DNA from: Pontibacter virosus
GTDB lineage: Bacteria; Bacteroidota; Bacteroidia; Cytophagales; Hymenobacteraceae
Assembly: GCF_003096355.1 (NCBI RefSeq)
Contig: NZ_QEKI01000001.1
Coordinates: 558,001 to 622,000, forward strand
Direction: 5' to 3'
DNA length: 64,000 nt
Position numbers and translations under genes: made by a program. The notes under the pieces were generated by a model. It did no database searches, was not told where the DNA came from, and saw only the letters and a program-made list of their open reading frames with translations. This document shows positions 39,857-47,956 of the stretch, piece by piece; within the stretch, counting starts at the first letter, position 1, and each line of letters opens with the position of its first letter.

Positions 39857-40434
39857 GGTATAACCTCCGGCCAAATTCCTTCGGGTGTAATGGCATAATC
39901 AAGCGGCACGTCGTACTCGTTGGGGTCGGCAATGCGCTCCACAGGCGGCTCCAGCGACAGCCCCACCTTCACCACATCAGGCCGACAGTCGGCCAGGAAT
40001 CGGTCGTAGAAGCCTTTGCCATACCCTACACGATGGCCTTGCCTGTCAAAAGCCAGTAAAGGGATCAGCACGAGATCCACCTCGTTAGCATGCACGATCA
40101 GGGCGTCTTTCGGCTCCGGTATACCCCAGGCATTTTCTATGAGCACCGACTCCTCTGTCAGGTGATGATGGGTGAGCACATTTTGTGCGGCATCGGTTAC
40201 AGGCACCACTACCCGTACCTCGGGGTACTCCAGCCGCAGCCGCTCAATAATGGCCCAGGTGTTCACTTCTTTGTTTTTCAAGATAGGCAGAAACACGTGC
40301 ACCGTCTGCCCCGCCTGAAGCGGAAAGTGCTGAAAAAACAAATCGGCTATGCACTGGCTCCGCACCGCCACCACGTCGACGGAGAGGGCCCGGCGGCGTT
40401 GCAGCATGGTTTTTCGCAGCTCAGCTTTGCGCAT
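39853..40434 (-). CDS. 5-formyltetrahydrofolate cyclo-ligase
   Basis: A 193-residue enzyme turning 5-formyl-THF and ATP to 5,10-methenyl-THF. Family marks: Met-Arg-Lys-Ala-Glu-Leu-Arg-Lys at the start with the Arg-Arg-Arg-Ala-Leu motif, and the C-terminal Val-Leu-Ile-Pro-Leu-Leu-Ala-Phe-Asp with Arg-Val-Gly-Tyr-Gly-Lys-Gly-Phe-Tyr-Asp-Arg, the nucleotide site. Its ATG shares one base with the bshC stop (TAATG), so translation is probably coupled to bshC. Confidence 0.94.
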   Translation of the reverse strand: MRKAELRKTMLQRRRALSVDVVAVRSQCIADLFFQHFPLQAGQTVHVFLPILKNKEVNTWAIIERLRLEYPEVRVVVPVTDAAQNVLTHHHLTEESVLIENAWGIPEPKDALIVHANEVDLVLIPLLAFDRQGHRVGYGKGFYDRFLADCRPDVVKVGLSLEPPVERIADPNEYDVPLDYAITPEGIWPEVIP

Positions 40435-41996
40435 TATTCCTCCTCCAGTATCGTGAATTTAAACTCCAGTGGGTCAAAGGCTTCTACCAGGGCAGGTATA
40501 AAGTTCGGGTGATTGGTCTGGTAAGAGAGTAAATTATCCTGGCGCTCCTGCAGACTGCCGTTCGGGAAGAGCTTGTCTTTCAGGTTCTCGAGTTGCTTGA
40601 AGGTCTGCTCGTGCTTGCTGTCGCGGGCTTTGGAGAGCTTCTTCTCGAGCATTTGCAGCGAGTTGGTGGCCTTCTGCTGTTCGGCCGCCACGGCTTTTAC
40701 CAAAGTCGGGTCTATACCTGTGGCCAGTTCCTCTACCTGCTTAAATGCCTGCGCCACGGCCTCCCGCTGCGCTTCTAAGTCGATCTCCGCTTCGTGCAGC
40801 TGCGACGAGAGTTTCTTTTTGAGCTCCTGGTAATCCCGGAACAAATCAAGTGGCTGCAGACCCAGTTTGTGCATACGCGTCACATTGGGCTTGCTGATGT
40901 AGAGCGCCGAGTTGCGCAGCATGATCAGTGGGAAGGTTACCTGATGGGCCTCAAACACCTTCCCTAGCTGGAACCAGTATGCCACCTCGGCACCGCCACC
41001 AATGTAAGCCAGGTTCGGCAGCACCATTTCTTCGTACAGCGGGCGCAGAATCACGTTCGGGCTGATGCGCTCCGGATGCTGCTGTGCCTCCTGCACAATC
41101 TCCTGCAGCGTAAAGCTGAGGTCGGTGTTGAGCACCTTATACTGGTCGCCTTCCTGCACAATGCGTTCGCGCACCCCGTCCCGCAGGTAAAACAGGTTGA
41201 TCTCGCGGGAGAACACCTGTGGCCTATACCCCAGCTGCTCTAGTTGCGCGTTCGTTTCTTCTACTAACTTATTCGAAAGCTGCTCGGTCAGCTCTTTTTC
41301 TACGACCGGTATGAGCGCCTTCTTCAGTCCTTTATGATCCCCGTCAATGCTCACCAAACCAGACTCTCCAAACAGGGCATGTGTCATGGCACGGGTTGCG
41401 TCGGCCAGTGTTTTGCTGTTGCGGTAGGCCTCCTCAAAAACCGGGAAAGCCTCTGGCAGTTCTTCCAGTACTTTGTCGAGTCCTGCTGTGGAGAAACGAC
41501 CCACCGCACCTGCCTGCTCCGACTCCCAGGTATAGCGCTTGCCAAACAGGTTAAAGTGGTTGATCTCCGCGAAGTCGTGGTCCTCGGTGGCCATCCAGTA
41601 CACGGGCACAAAGTTGTAGTCCGGATACTTCTCCTTCAACTGGCGACAGGTGTTGATGGCCGTTACAATCTTATACACGAAGTAAAGTGGCCCCGTGAAG
41701 ATATTGAGCTGGTGCCCTGTGGTAACGGTATAGGTGTTGGGCTGCTGCAACAGCTCCAGGTTTTGCTGCACAGCGGGGTGGATATCAGCTACGGAGCTAT
41801 ACTGCTCCTGCAGTGCCTGAAACAAGGTTTGGCGCTGGGCTTCCGTGAACTGCTTCTCCCTGATTTGCTCGCCAAAAGCCTCCAGTGTCGGGAAGCGGTG
41901 GTAGAAAGCCTGCAGCCTTTCGCTCTGGGCAAGGTAATCGGCTATTGTCTGGGAGAAGGCGCCTGTGTCGGCATAGTCTACCTTCGTTATTTTCAT
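40434..41996 (-). CDS. bshC: Bacillithiol biosynthesis cysteine-adding enzyme BshC
   Basis: A 520-residue enzyme adding cysteine to GlcN-malate in bacillithiol synthesis. It begins Met-Lys-Ile-Thr-Lys-Val-Asp-Tyr-Ala-Asp-Thr-Gly; the nucleotide-fold marks Thr-Thr-Gly-His-Gln-Leu-Asn-Ile-Phe-Thr-Gly-Pro, Trp-Met-Ala-Thr-Glu-Asp-His-Asp and Gly-Gly-Gly-Ala-Glu-Val-Ala-Tyr are typical; a long coiled coil (about 380-450) follows. bshA and bshB are not in the window. Met at 41996 matches family starts; the frame is open to 42077. Confidence 0.93.
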   Translation of the reverse strand: MKITKVDYADTGAFSQTIADYLAQSERLQAFYHRFPTLEAFGEQIREKQFTEAQRQTLFQALQEQYSSVADIHPAVQQNLELLQQPNTYTVTTGHQLNIFTGPLYFVYKIVTAINTCRQLKEKYPDYNFVPVYWMATEDHDFAEINHFNLFGKRYTWESEQAGAVGRFSTAGLDKVLEELPEAFPVFEEAYRNSKTLADATRAMTHALFGESGLVSIDGDHKGLKKALIPVVEKELTEQLSNKLVEETNAQLEQLGYRPQVFSREINLFYLRDGVRERIVQEGDQYKVLNTDLSFTLQEIVQEAQQHPERISPNVILRPLYEEMVLPNLAYIGGGAEVAYWFQLGKVFEAHQVTFPLIMLRNSALYISKPNVTRMHKLGLQPLDLFRDYQELKKKLSSQLHEAEIDLEAQREAVAQAFKQVEELATGIDPTLVKAVAAEQQKATNSLQMLEKKLSKARDSKHEQTFKQLENLKDKLFPNGSLQERQDNLLSYQTNHPNFIPALVEAFDPLEFKFTILEEE

Positions 41997-42267
41997 ATCG
42001 GTTACTTCCATCTGCTCTGTTTTGTGGCCTTGCGCACGTGTGGCTACTTGCCCGGTACAACAAGGCGCCTTTGCCAATGTTCTGCCACAAAGTACGTTTT
42101 TTTATTTCTGATATACAGCTGATACGATAGAAAACAGGTATAGGCGGATGGAATCAGAAGTTTATGCGTATACGCTTTAGGGAAAACCTGCAGCGCACTT
42201 TCTTTTGAGCCTATACCTGCATTGGCCTTTTACCCCTTGTCAAATAATCTTTTATCAAATCAACTAC

Positions 42268-42648
42268 ATGGGACTACTAAACGGATTACTGGGACATGCC
42301 TCGGCGGTGCCTGTCGAGAAACTCACCAAAGAATTTCAGCCCATCCTGCTCGATGACGAGCAAATAGAAAAAGCTTTCCGACTCATCCGCGACATGCTCG
42401 TGTTCACGAACAAGCGATTGATCGTGGTGAACAAGCAGGGCTTGACTGGTTCTAAAATCGAGTACCAGAGTGTGCCGTATGCCAGCATCAAAATGTTCTC
42501 GAAGGAGAGTGCCGGCATGATGGATTTTGATGCCGAGCTTAAGATTTGGCTGACCGGAGAAGCCTCTCCCACTATTAAACAGGAGTTTCGCAAAGGTGAC
42601 AATGTGAATGAGGCTTACAAGGTGCTGAGCAAATACGTGCTAAAATAA
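42268..42648 (+). CDS. Bacterial PH-domain protein
   Basis: A 126-residue protein with a bacterial pleckstrin-homology (bPH) fold: Glu-Gln-Ile-Glu-Lys-Ala-Phe, Leu-Val-Phe-Thr-Asn-Lys-Arg-Leu-Ile-Val-Val-Asn, Tyr-Ala-Ser-Ile-Lys-Met-Phe-Ser and a last helix with Asn-Glu-Ala-Tyr-Lys-Val-Leu-Ser-Lys-Tyr. Such proteins are widespread and of unknown role. Met at 42268 is chosen over the open frame from 42205. It ends two bases from a convergent gene. Confidence 0.82.
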   Translation: MGLLNGLLGHASAVPVEKLTKEFQPILLDDEQIEKAFRLIRDMLVFTNKRLIVVNKQGLTGSKIEYQSVPYASIKMFSKESAGMMDFDAELKIWLTGEASPTIKQEFRKGDNVNEAYKVLSKYVLK

Positions 42649-42649
42649 G

Positions 42650-43045
42650 CTAGAGCGAAATGAGCCAGTTCTCAGCATTTTCAACCGTTTCGAAGCCCTT
42701 GGTAATGCCATTCCGCACCATATTAATGGCCCTGTCCGTGGAGAGTCGGCTGAAGTAATCCTGTGAGTACACAGCGGCATGAAACTCTAAGCCCGCCTGT
42801 TCTGCACGCGGATGCCAGTCATCGGCCAGCCAATCGGTTAGCTCCACCCAAAGGCCCTGTACGTCGTAGTGGTTGTCGAGCAGTTTATGGCAGCGCTCTT
42901 TTTGCAGGAAAAACAGGATCTGTTCGTAGCCTTGTTTGATGACATGGCTGGTGAAGGTGCCGTGCCAGGTGGCGGCAATGTAATCTTCCACAGCATTGTA
43001 TTCAAGGGTGAGCGAATCTGTAGTAAGTAGTTTAATGTGCCGCAT
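42650..43045 (-). CDS. Hypothetical protein, STAS/SpoIIAA-like
   Basis: A protein of about 131 residues (146 if the Met at 43090 is used). Pattern: beta strand Leu-Glu-Tyr-Asn, Tyr-Ile-Ala-Ala-Thr-Trp-His-Gly, helix, Lys-Leu-Leu-Asp-Asn-His-Tyr-Asp-Val, Phe-His-Ala-Ala-Val-Tyr, ending Thr-Val-Glu-Asn-Ala-Glu-Asn-Trp-Leu. This is like small Bacteroidota proteins with a STAS/SpoIIAA fold. A relative with the same size and ending style lies at 45019-45453. Role unknown. Confidence 0.65.
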   Translation of the reverse strand: MRHIKLLTTDSLTLEYNAVEDYIAATWHGTFTSHVIKQGYEQILFFLQKERCHKLLDNHYDVQGLWVELTDWLADDWHPRAEQAGLEFHAAVYSQDYFSRLSTDRAINMVRNGITKGFETVENAENWLISL

Positions 43046-43136
43046 CTGGGAGAGATGGCTTTCTAATGCAAAAGCCTGCGTTTGGTGCAATACTTAGGTT
43101 CAAAAGTCCATAATACATAATTCCGGGCTATAATCA

Positions 43137-43184
43137 AAAAAAGGGAACCCCCTGTTCGCCGAAGCAAACATGGAATTCCCTTTG
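43137..43184 (-). terminator. Terminator after rimO
   Basis: Stem AAAGGGAA / TTCCCTTT with a long loop; on the minus strand it is followed by a run of T residues. Confidence 0.7.
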
Positions 43185-43350
43185 ATATTGGTTATTGCAG
43201 ACCATACAAAGAAGCTTCAGGCAAAGTACAAAAGACTTCTGGGGAAGTCGCAGCCCAGTAGCATTCTGCTTGGTTTGTTGGCTAAATGTTCTTGATCCAA
43301 CTCCTCGCTTAGGTTATACCTGATTTGCGAACGCTCGACCCAGAAATCAC

Positions 43351-44664
43351 CTATAGCACTACATCGCCATACAGGTCGAAGTCGGAGGCATCGGTGATTT
43401 TCACGTTGGCGAAATCGCCTATGCGTACATACTGGCTGTCGGCTGGCACGAGTACCTCGTTGTCTACCTCCGGCGAGTCGTACTGGGTACGCCCCACAAA
43501 GTAGCCGCTTTCTTTGCGGTCAAAGAGCACTTTGTAAGTCTTGCCTATTTTCTCCTCGTTCAGCTCCACCGATATGCCTTGCTGCAACTCCATGATGGCG
43601 TCAGCTCGCTCCTGCTTCACCTCATCCGGCACGCTGTCCTCTAAGGTATAGGCATGCGTGTTGTCTTCGTGAGAGTAGGTGAAAATACCCAGGCGCTCAA
43701 AGCGTGTCTCTTCTACCCAATCATACATCTCCTGGAAGTCCTGGTCGGTTTCACCCGGGTGACCAGCGATCAGTGTGGTACGCAGGGCTATACCTGGCAC
43801 GCGCTGACGAATCTGGTCTACGAGCTCAATCGTGCGTCGCTTGCTGATGCCGCGGCGCATGGTCTTGAGCATGTTATCCGATACGTGTTGCAGCGGCATG
43901 TCGAGGTACTTGCAGATGTTCTCGCGCTCGTTCATCACATCGAACACCTCCATCGGGAACTGCGACGGGTAGGCGTACTGCATGCGGATCCAGTCTATAC
44001 CCTCCACATCAGACAGGTTGCGGAGCAGGTCAGCCAGCTTACGCTCACCGTAGTGCTGCAGACCGTAATACGTCAGGTCCTGAGCGATCAGAATCAATTC
44101 TTTGGTACCCATGCTGGCCAGTCGTTTCGCCTCCTTCACCAGGTCCTCGATCGGACGGTCCACGTGCTTGCCGCGCATCAAAGGGATAGCACAGAAAGAG
44201 CAGGGACGGTTGCAGCCCTCAGCAATTTTGAAATAAGCGAAGTGCGAAGGCGTCGTAAGCAAACGCTCCCCAATCAGCTCGTGCTTGTAGTCGGCCTCCA
44301 GCTTTTTGAGAAGCTGTGGCATTTCCAGCGTACCGAAGTAGGCATCCACCTGCGGAATCTCTGCTTCCAAAGAATCCTTGTAGCGCTGCGACAGACAGCC
44401 CGTTACGTATAGCTTATCGATCTGCCCTGCCTCCTTGGCTTCTGCGTAGCGCAGAATGGTATCGATGGACTCCTGCTTGGCGTTGTCTATAAAGCCGCAG
44501 GTGTTCACGATGATGATATTCGAATCGTCGTTTGCAGACTCGTGCGCCACATCAAACTCGTTGGCGCGCAGCTGCCCCATCAGCACTTCCGAATCCACCA
44601 GGTTTTTAGAACAACCCAGTGTGATCACGTTTACCTTGTCTTTCTTTAAACTTCTTACTTTCAC
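43351..44664 (-). CDS. rimO: Ribosomal protein uS12 methylthiotransferase
   Basis: A 437-residue radical-SAM methylthiotransferase. The N-terminal UPF0004 domain carries three cysteines (Leu-Gly-Cys-Ser-Lys-Asn, Asn-Thr-Cys-Gly-Phe and Thr-Gly-Cys-Leu-Ser); the radical-SAM motif is Cys-Asn-Arg-Pro-Cys-Ser-Phe-Cys; a C-terminal TRAM domain follows. Asp-Thr-Glu and Ser-Glu-Val-Leu-Met-Gly-Gln near the start and the lack of MiaB marks favour RimO, which modifies Asp of ribosomal protein S12. A MITE-like repeat begins just upstream. Confidence 0.95.
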   Translation of the reverse strand: MKVRSLKKDKVNVITLGCSKNLVDSEVLMGQLRANEFDVAHESANDDSNIIIVNTCGFIDNAKQESIDTILRYAEAKEAGQIDKLYVTGCLSQRYKDSLEAEIPQVDAYFGTLEMPQLLKKLEADYKHELIGERLLTTPSHFAYFKIAEGCNRPCSFCAIPLMRGKHVDRPIEDLVKEAKRLASMGTKELILIAQDLTYYGLQHYGERKLADLLRNLSDVEGIDWIRMQYAYPSQFPMEVFDVMNERENICKYLDMPLQHVSDNMLKTMRRGISKRRTIELVDQIRQRVPGIALRTTLIAGHPGETDQDFQEMYDWVEETRFERLGIFTYSHEDNTHAYTLEDSVPDEVKQERADAIMELQQGISVELNEEKIGKTYKVLFDRKESGYFVGRTQYDSPEVDNEVLVPADSQYVRIGDFANVKITDASDFDLYGDVVL

Positions 44665-44678
44665 TTATTTCTGTGGTT

Positions 44679-44841
44679 AGAGCATGTTCAAACTTCATAC
44701 TTTGCGCTGCAAATTGCCCATAACGGAACCTGACTTCGTTCTTTCTTCGTCACGTAGCGGTGCTATGCGACTCATAAACTACTTCATCAGAACCCATTCT
44801 GACCAATTTTCGCTTGCAAAAATAAAATTTAAACAAGCTCT
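44679..44841. repeat. MITE-like element with 16-base terminal inverted repeats
   Basis: The ends AGAGCATGTTCAAACT (44679-44694) and, reversed, AGAGCTTGTTTAAATT (44826-44841) agree at 13 of 16 bases. The 163-base inside has no open frame. The ends resemble those of some IS5-like elements (from memory). No clear target duplication. Together with about 180 bases of featureless sequence to 45018 it fills the gap after rimO. Confidence 0.6.
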
Positions 44842-45018
44842 TGCGCGGTAATTCCCAATCACTCAAAACCATTGCGACTGCGCATTAGTTCGATTGGGCA
44901 AATGAACTGCAAAAGTACAACATGTTTGCGTAATAAAAGAACAGCAACGGGTATAGCGAATTGAACTCTCCGTGTTATACCTGCTTAAGAGCGCCGCGTG
45001 GTAGCTTCTGGTTATACC

Positions 45019-45453
45019 TTATACCTTGCCTACGCTCGACTTTTCAGCATTTACCGGTTGGTGGAACCATTTCCGGGCAGCAGCTTCGTCTTTCACTACT
45101 TCGATTGCAATCGGCAAATGATGGTTAACTATCAAAAGCTTGATTACCTGGTAGAGGTTTGCGTCCCAGAGGTAATCGGATGACTCCAGAATGGCGATGC
45201 GCTGTAGAGGGGTATCGGGAATGTTGCGAACGATGTGGTGGATGATGTCTTCGGTGAGTACGCCACCCGCAGGCTTGCCAGAGGCCACCATCAGGTTAGC
45301 GACCTGCTTTTCGTGTATCGCAGTGAACAGCGTTACGATGGTTTGGAAAAACCGGGCAGACTCAACGCTCAGCTCATCCGACCACCTCACACTTAGGATG
45401 TTTGGCACAGCTTCATATACCATATCCATCATGCTGTCTTCTCCTTCAGTCAT
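45019..45453 (-). CDS. Hypothetical protein, STAS/SpoIIAA-like, second copy
   Basis: A 144-residue protein: Val-Arg-Trp-Ser-Asp-Glu, helix, Ala-Asn-Leu-Met-Val-Ala-Ser-Gly, Gly-Val-Leu-Thr-Glu-Asp-Ile-Ile, Arg-Ile-Ala-Ile-Leu-Glu-Ser-Ser-Asp-Tyr and Val-Val-Lys-Asp-Glu-Ala-Ala-Ala-Arg-Lys-Trp-Phe near the end. The alternation of strands and helices and the closing helix with Trp are like the gene at 42650-43045 and like STAS-fold proteins. Several Met codons lie near the start; 45453 is used. Role unknown. Confidence 0.65.
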   Translation of the reverse strand: MTEGEDSMMDMVYEAVPNILSVRWSDELSVESARFFQTIVTLFTAIHEKQVANLMVASGKPAGGVLTEDIIHHIVRNIPDTPLQRIAILESSDYLWDANLYQVIKLLIVNHHLPIAIEVVKDEAAARKWFHQPVNAEKSSVGKV

Positions 45454-45616
45454 AGTGCACCTTCATTTAAAAGTGAATCTTTGTAGGTAAGCTTGTTTAT
45501 AGCTGTAGTCGAAGTAGCGGCACTAACCGTTCAGTCTGCACGACTAGCACGGTAACTTTCTGAAGGATAATCCTTTTACAAGTGTATGGCAAAACGGCCG
45601 ATAACTGCAGGGTAAA

Positions 45617-46132
45617 CTAATAAAAGGCGCTATGGTTTACCAAAAACTCAACTTCGGTTACTTCGCCCTCCTTTACCTCTACCGGAGAGATGTTCATATC
45701 TCCGTCGAAAAGGTTGGCATATAGGCCCTGTTCTTCTTTGGTGAAGAGGCTATACCTGCCGGGCTCCAGATTAACTGCGAAGTTGCCGTTGGCATCTGTC
45801 TTAACCTGCGTAACTAGTTTGGTTTGGATGTTGGTGTGGAAAACACCGTCTGTTGTGGTGGCTTGTCTGCTGTTGGTCAGCTCGTAGATGTATACGGTGC
45901 GCTCTACGCCACGAGGGCCTTTGGAAGGGGGTGCGTCCGGAGAAGGCATTCGGTTGCCCGATTCCCAGAGTATTTGTCCCCGTATACCTTGTTTTATCTG
46001 CATCTGCTGGCCTGTTTGCGTTTTCAGTTCCTGCTGCGTGTCCTGCGCTTCGCCTTCTTGTCCCGACGTACCTTGGGTACCGTTACACATGGTCAGCAAA
46101 AGCGACAGCCCTATCAACAGCAATTTCCCCAT
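45617..46132 (-). CDS. Lipoprotein with carboxypeptidase-regulatory-like domain
   Basis: A 171-residue lipoprotein: signal ending Leu-Thr-Met-Cys (Cys16), a Gln/Glu/Thr-rich linker, then a beta-sandwich opening Gln-Gly-Ile-Arg-Gly-Gln-Ile-Leu-Trp-Glu-Ser-Gly-Asn-Arg-Met-Pro-Ser-Pro and closing Thr-Asp-Ala-Asn-Gly-Asn-Phe-Ala-Val-Asn-Leu-Glu-Pro-Gly-Arg-Tyr-Ser-Leu-Phe, the style of carboxypeptidase D regulatory-like folds. It lies 18 bases after ftsY and may share its transcript. Confidence 0.72.
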   Translation of the reverse strand: MGKLLLIGLSLLLTMCNGTQGTSGQEGEAQDTQQELKTQTGQQMQIKQGIRGQILWESGNRMPSPDAPPSKGPRGVERTVYIYELTNSRQATTTDGVFHTNIQTKLVTQVKTDANGNFAVNLEPGRYSLFTKEEQGLYANLFDGDMNISPVEVKEGEVTEVEFLVNHSAFY

Positions 46133-46150
46133 ACAGGCAACAGCTAAAAT

Positions 46151-47110
46151 CTATTTGCGGGAGAAGAACGACTCCACAAACTGGTTCTTGTCGAACAGTT
46201 GCAGGTCTTCTATCTTCTCGCCTACCCCGATGTATTTCACCGGAATCTTGAACTCATCTGATATGCCGATCACCACACCGCCTTTAGCCGTACCATCGAG
46301 CTTAGTAATAGCCAGCGCCGTTACGTCGGTAGCCTTGGTAAACTCTCGCGCCTGCAGCAGGGCATTCTGGCCTGTGCTGCCGTCGAGCACCAGCAGCACC
46401 TCGTGTGGGGTGTCTACCGTGATCTTCTGCATCACACGCTTGATCTTCGAGAGCTCGTTCATCAAGCCCACTTTGTTGTGCAGTCGGCCGGCCGTGTCGA
46501 TGATCACCACATCGGCTCCTATCTCCACCCCTTTCTTTACGGCATCATAGGCCACAGAGGCCGGATCCGTGTTCATGCCGTGCGAAATAACCGGTACACC
46601 CACACGCTCACCCCAGATGATCAGCTGATCCACGGCCGCGGCACGGAACGTATCCGCAGCACCCAGCACGACTTTTTTGCCGGCTTTGTGGAACTGCGAG
46701 GCTAGTTTACCGATAGTGGTGGTTTTGCCCACGCCATTCACGCCCACGACCATGATCACATAAGGTTTTATACCTGCCGGCAGATCGAAGTTGGCGCCGT
46801 CGCCGGCCCGGTTCTCCTCAAGCAGGGCAGCAATCTCTTCACGCAGGATCCTGTCGAGCTCGCTTGTACTCACATACTTGTCGCGGGCCACGCGCTTCTC
46901 AATGCGGTCGATGATCTTTACCGTCGTCTCTACCCCCACGTCCGCATGCACCAGAATTTCCTCCAGTTCGTCGAGCACCTCCACGTCTACCGTGGATTTG
47001 CCCACGACTGCTTTGCTCAATTGCCCGAAAAAGCTGGTTTTGGTTTTCTCTAGACCTTTGTCGAGCGATTCTTTCTTCTGCTCTTTGCTGAAAAAGTCAA
47101 AAATTCCCAT
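46151..47110 (-). CDS. ftsY: Signal recognition particle receptor FtsY
   Basis: A 319-residue SRP GTPase with N and G domains and almost no acidic A domain. G1 is Gly-Val-Asn-Gly-Val-Gly-Lys-Thr-Thr-Thr; Asp-Thr-Phe-Arg-Ala-Ala-Ala, Asp-Thr-Ala-Gly-Arg, Thr-Lys-Leu-Asp-Gly and Gly-Val-Gly-Glu follow. It docks ribosome-SRP complexes at the inner membrane. The DUF4295 and bL33 genes lie upstream on the same strand, an order typical of Bacteroidota. Confidence 0.96.
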   Translation of the reverse strand: MGIFDFFSKEQKKESLDKGLEKTKTSFFGQLSKAVVGKSTVDVEVLDELEEILVHADVGVETTVKIIDRIEKRVARDKYVSTSELDRILREEIAALLEENRAGDGANFDLPAGIKPYVIMVVGVNGVGKTTTIGKLASQFHKAGKKVVLGAADTFRAAAVDQLIIWGERVGVPVISHGMNTDPASVAYDAVKKGVEIGADVVIIDTAGRLHNKVGLMNELSKIKRVMQKITVDTPHEVLLVLDGSTGQNALLQAREFTKATDVTALAITKLDGTAKGGVVIGISDEFKIPVKYIGVGEKIEDLQLFDKNQFVESFFSRK

Positions 47111-47224
47111 TTGCGTGTGTTGTAGGGTGAGACTATCTCGGTGTGATACGGTAATATACTAAAAAAGTCCCAATAAAGGGACTTCTTCATGTATTCTATC
47201 TATGTATAAGTAGAGTAGGCTTAA

Positions 47225-47377
47225 TTACTTCTTAAGGAACTCCTGCACTTTGTCAACAGGCACCATCTCTTCTTTAAAGCTGTAAGCACCAGTTTTTGGA
47301 GACTTAACGGCTTTGATCACTTTCGCCCAATCTTTACCTGTAGCGGTTTTTAGGGTTGCAACTACCTTCTTAGCCAT
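47225..47377 (-). CDS. DUF4295 protein (small basic, ribosome-linked)
   Basis: A 50-residue basic protein starting Met-Ala-Lys-Lys-Val-Val-Ala-Thr-Leu-Lys and ending Glu-Phe-Leu-Lys-Lys. It matches the DUF4295 family, which in Bacteroidota lies between rpmG and ftsY and is probably a ribosome-associated protein. It starts two bases after rpmG stops, on the same strand. Its presence beside rpmG and its lysine content support a ribosomal role, but this is inference. Confidence 0.85.
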   Translation of the reverse strand: MAKKVVATLKTATGKDWAKVIKAVKSPKTGAYSFKEEMVPVDKVQEFLKK

Positions 47378-47379
47378 GG

Positions 47380-47568
47380 TTATTTAATTTCTTTATGTAC
47401 AGTTACTTTTTTCAACACAGGGTTATACTTCTTAAGCTCTAAACGCTCAGCCGTATTCTTTCTGTTTTTGGTAGTGATGTACCTTGAAGTTCCAGGCATG
47501 CCAGTCGCTTTATGCTCTGTGCACTCCATAATTACCTGGATTCTATTACCTTTTGCTTTTTTAGCCAT
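47380..47568 (-). CDS. rpmG: 50S ribosomal protein bL33
   Basis: A 62-residue bL33: [22 protein letters not shown] and Leu-Lys-Lys-Tyr-Asn-Pro are diagnostic. The zinc cysteine pairs are absent (one Cys only), so it is the zinc-free type. It has its own promoter. rpmB, usually directly upstream in Bacteroidota, is about 2 kb away here. Confidence 0.95.
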   Translation of the reverse strand: MAKKAKGNRIQVIMECTEHKATGMPGTSRYITTKNRKNTAERLELKKYNPVLKKVTVHKEIK

Positions 47569-47596
47569 CTCAACAGTAAATTTTTATTTAGGACTG

Positions 47597-47628
47597 CAAA
47601 TATACAAGCTTAAATCTCTAATTACAAA
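47597..47628 (-). promoter_or_regulatory. Promoter of rpmG-DUF4295-ftsY
   Basis: -7 box TATATTTG (47597-47604 on the minus strand) and a TTTG -33 element (47625-47628) spaced by 20 bases: the best complete Bacteroidota promoter in the window. The ATG lies 28 bases downstream of the box. Confidence 0.7.
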
Positions 47629-47690
47629 CAAAGTATAAATTTTTCTAAAGAAGCGTTTTCAAGTCCCCTGAAGCCCTGCTTTATACCTCG

Positions 47691-47903
47691 CTATACCTCT
47701 TGTTCTTTCAGAAATCTGTGGGAAAAAACGGCGTAAATCACCATCCCCAGAAGGGGCATCAGCATCACAGCCGCCAGAAACAGCGTTCTGCTCCACTCAT
47801 CCCGAAAGTCCTTCCGGTAGATGTCCCACACGATGTACATCTGTAAGATAAGCGCAGCACCAACAATGTAGTAGAGTGCTGAGTCCTGAAAGTTTGCATC
47901 CAT
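47691..47903 (-). CDS. PLDc_N-domain small membrane protein
   Basis: A 70-residue protein with two hydrophobic segments (about 9-27 and 39-59): Tyr-Tyr-Ile-Val-Gly-Ala-Ala-Leu and Leu-Phe-Leu-Ala-Ala-Val-Met-Leu-Met-Pro-Leu-Leu-Gly-Met-Val-Ile-Tyr. It resembles the PLDc_N fold, as does the gene at 25108-25326. The Met at 47903 is chosen; the frame is open to 47930. It lies 53 bases after the aminopeptidase gene. Confidence 0.68.
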   Translation of the reverse strand: MDANFQDSALYYIVGAALILQMYIVWDIYRKDFRDEWSRTLFLAAVMLMPLLGMVIYAVFSHRFLKEQEV

Positions 47904-47956
47904 CTTCTTTATACCTGAACCGGAATGCAATATACCTTAATACTTCCCGGCACCAA

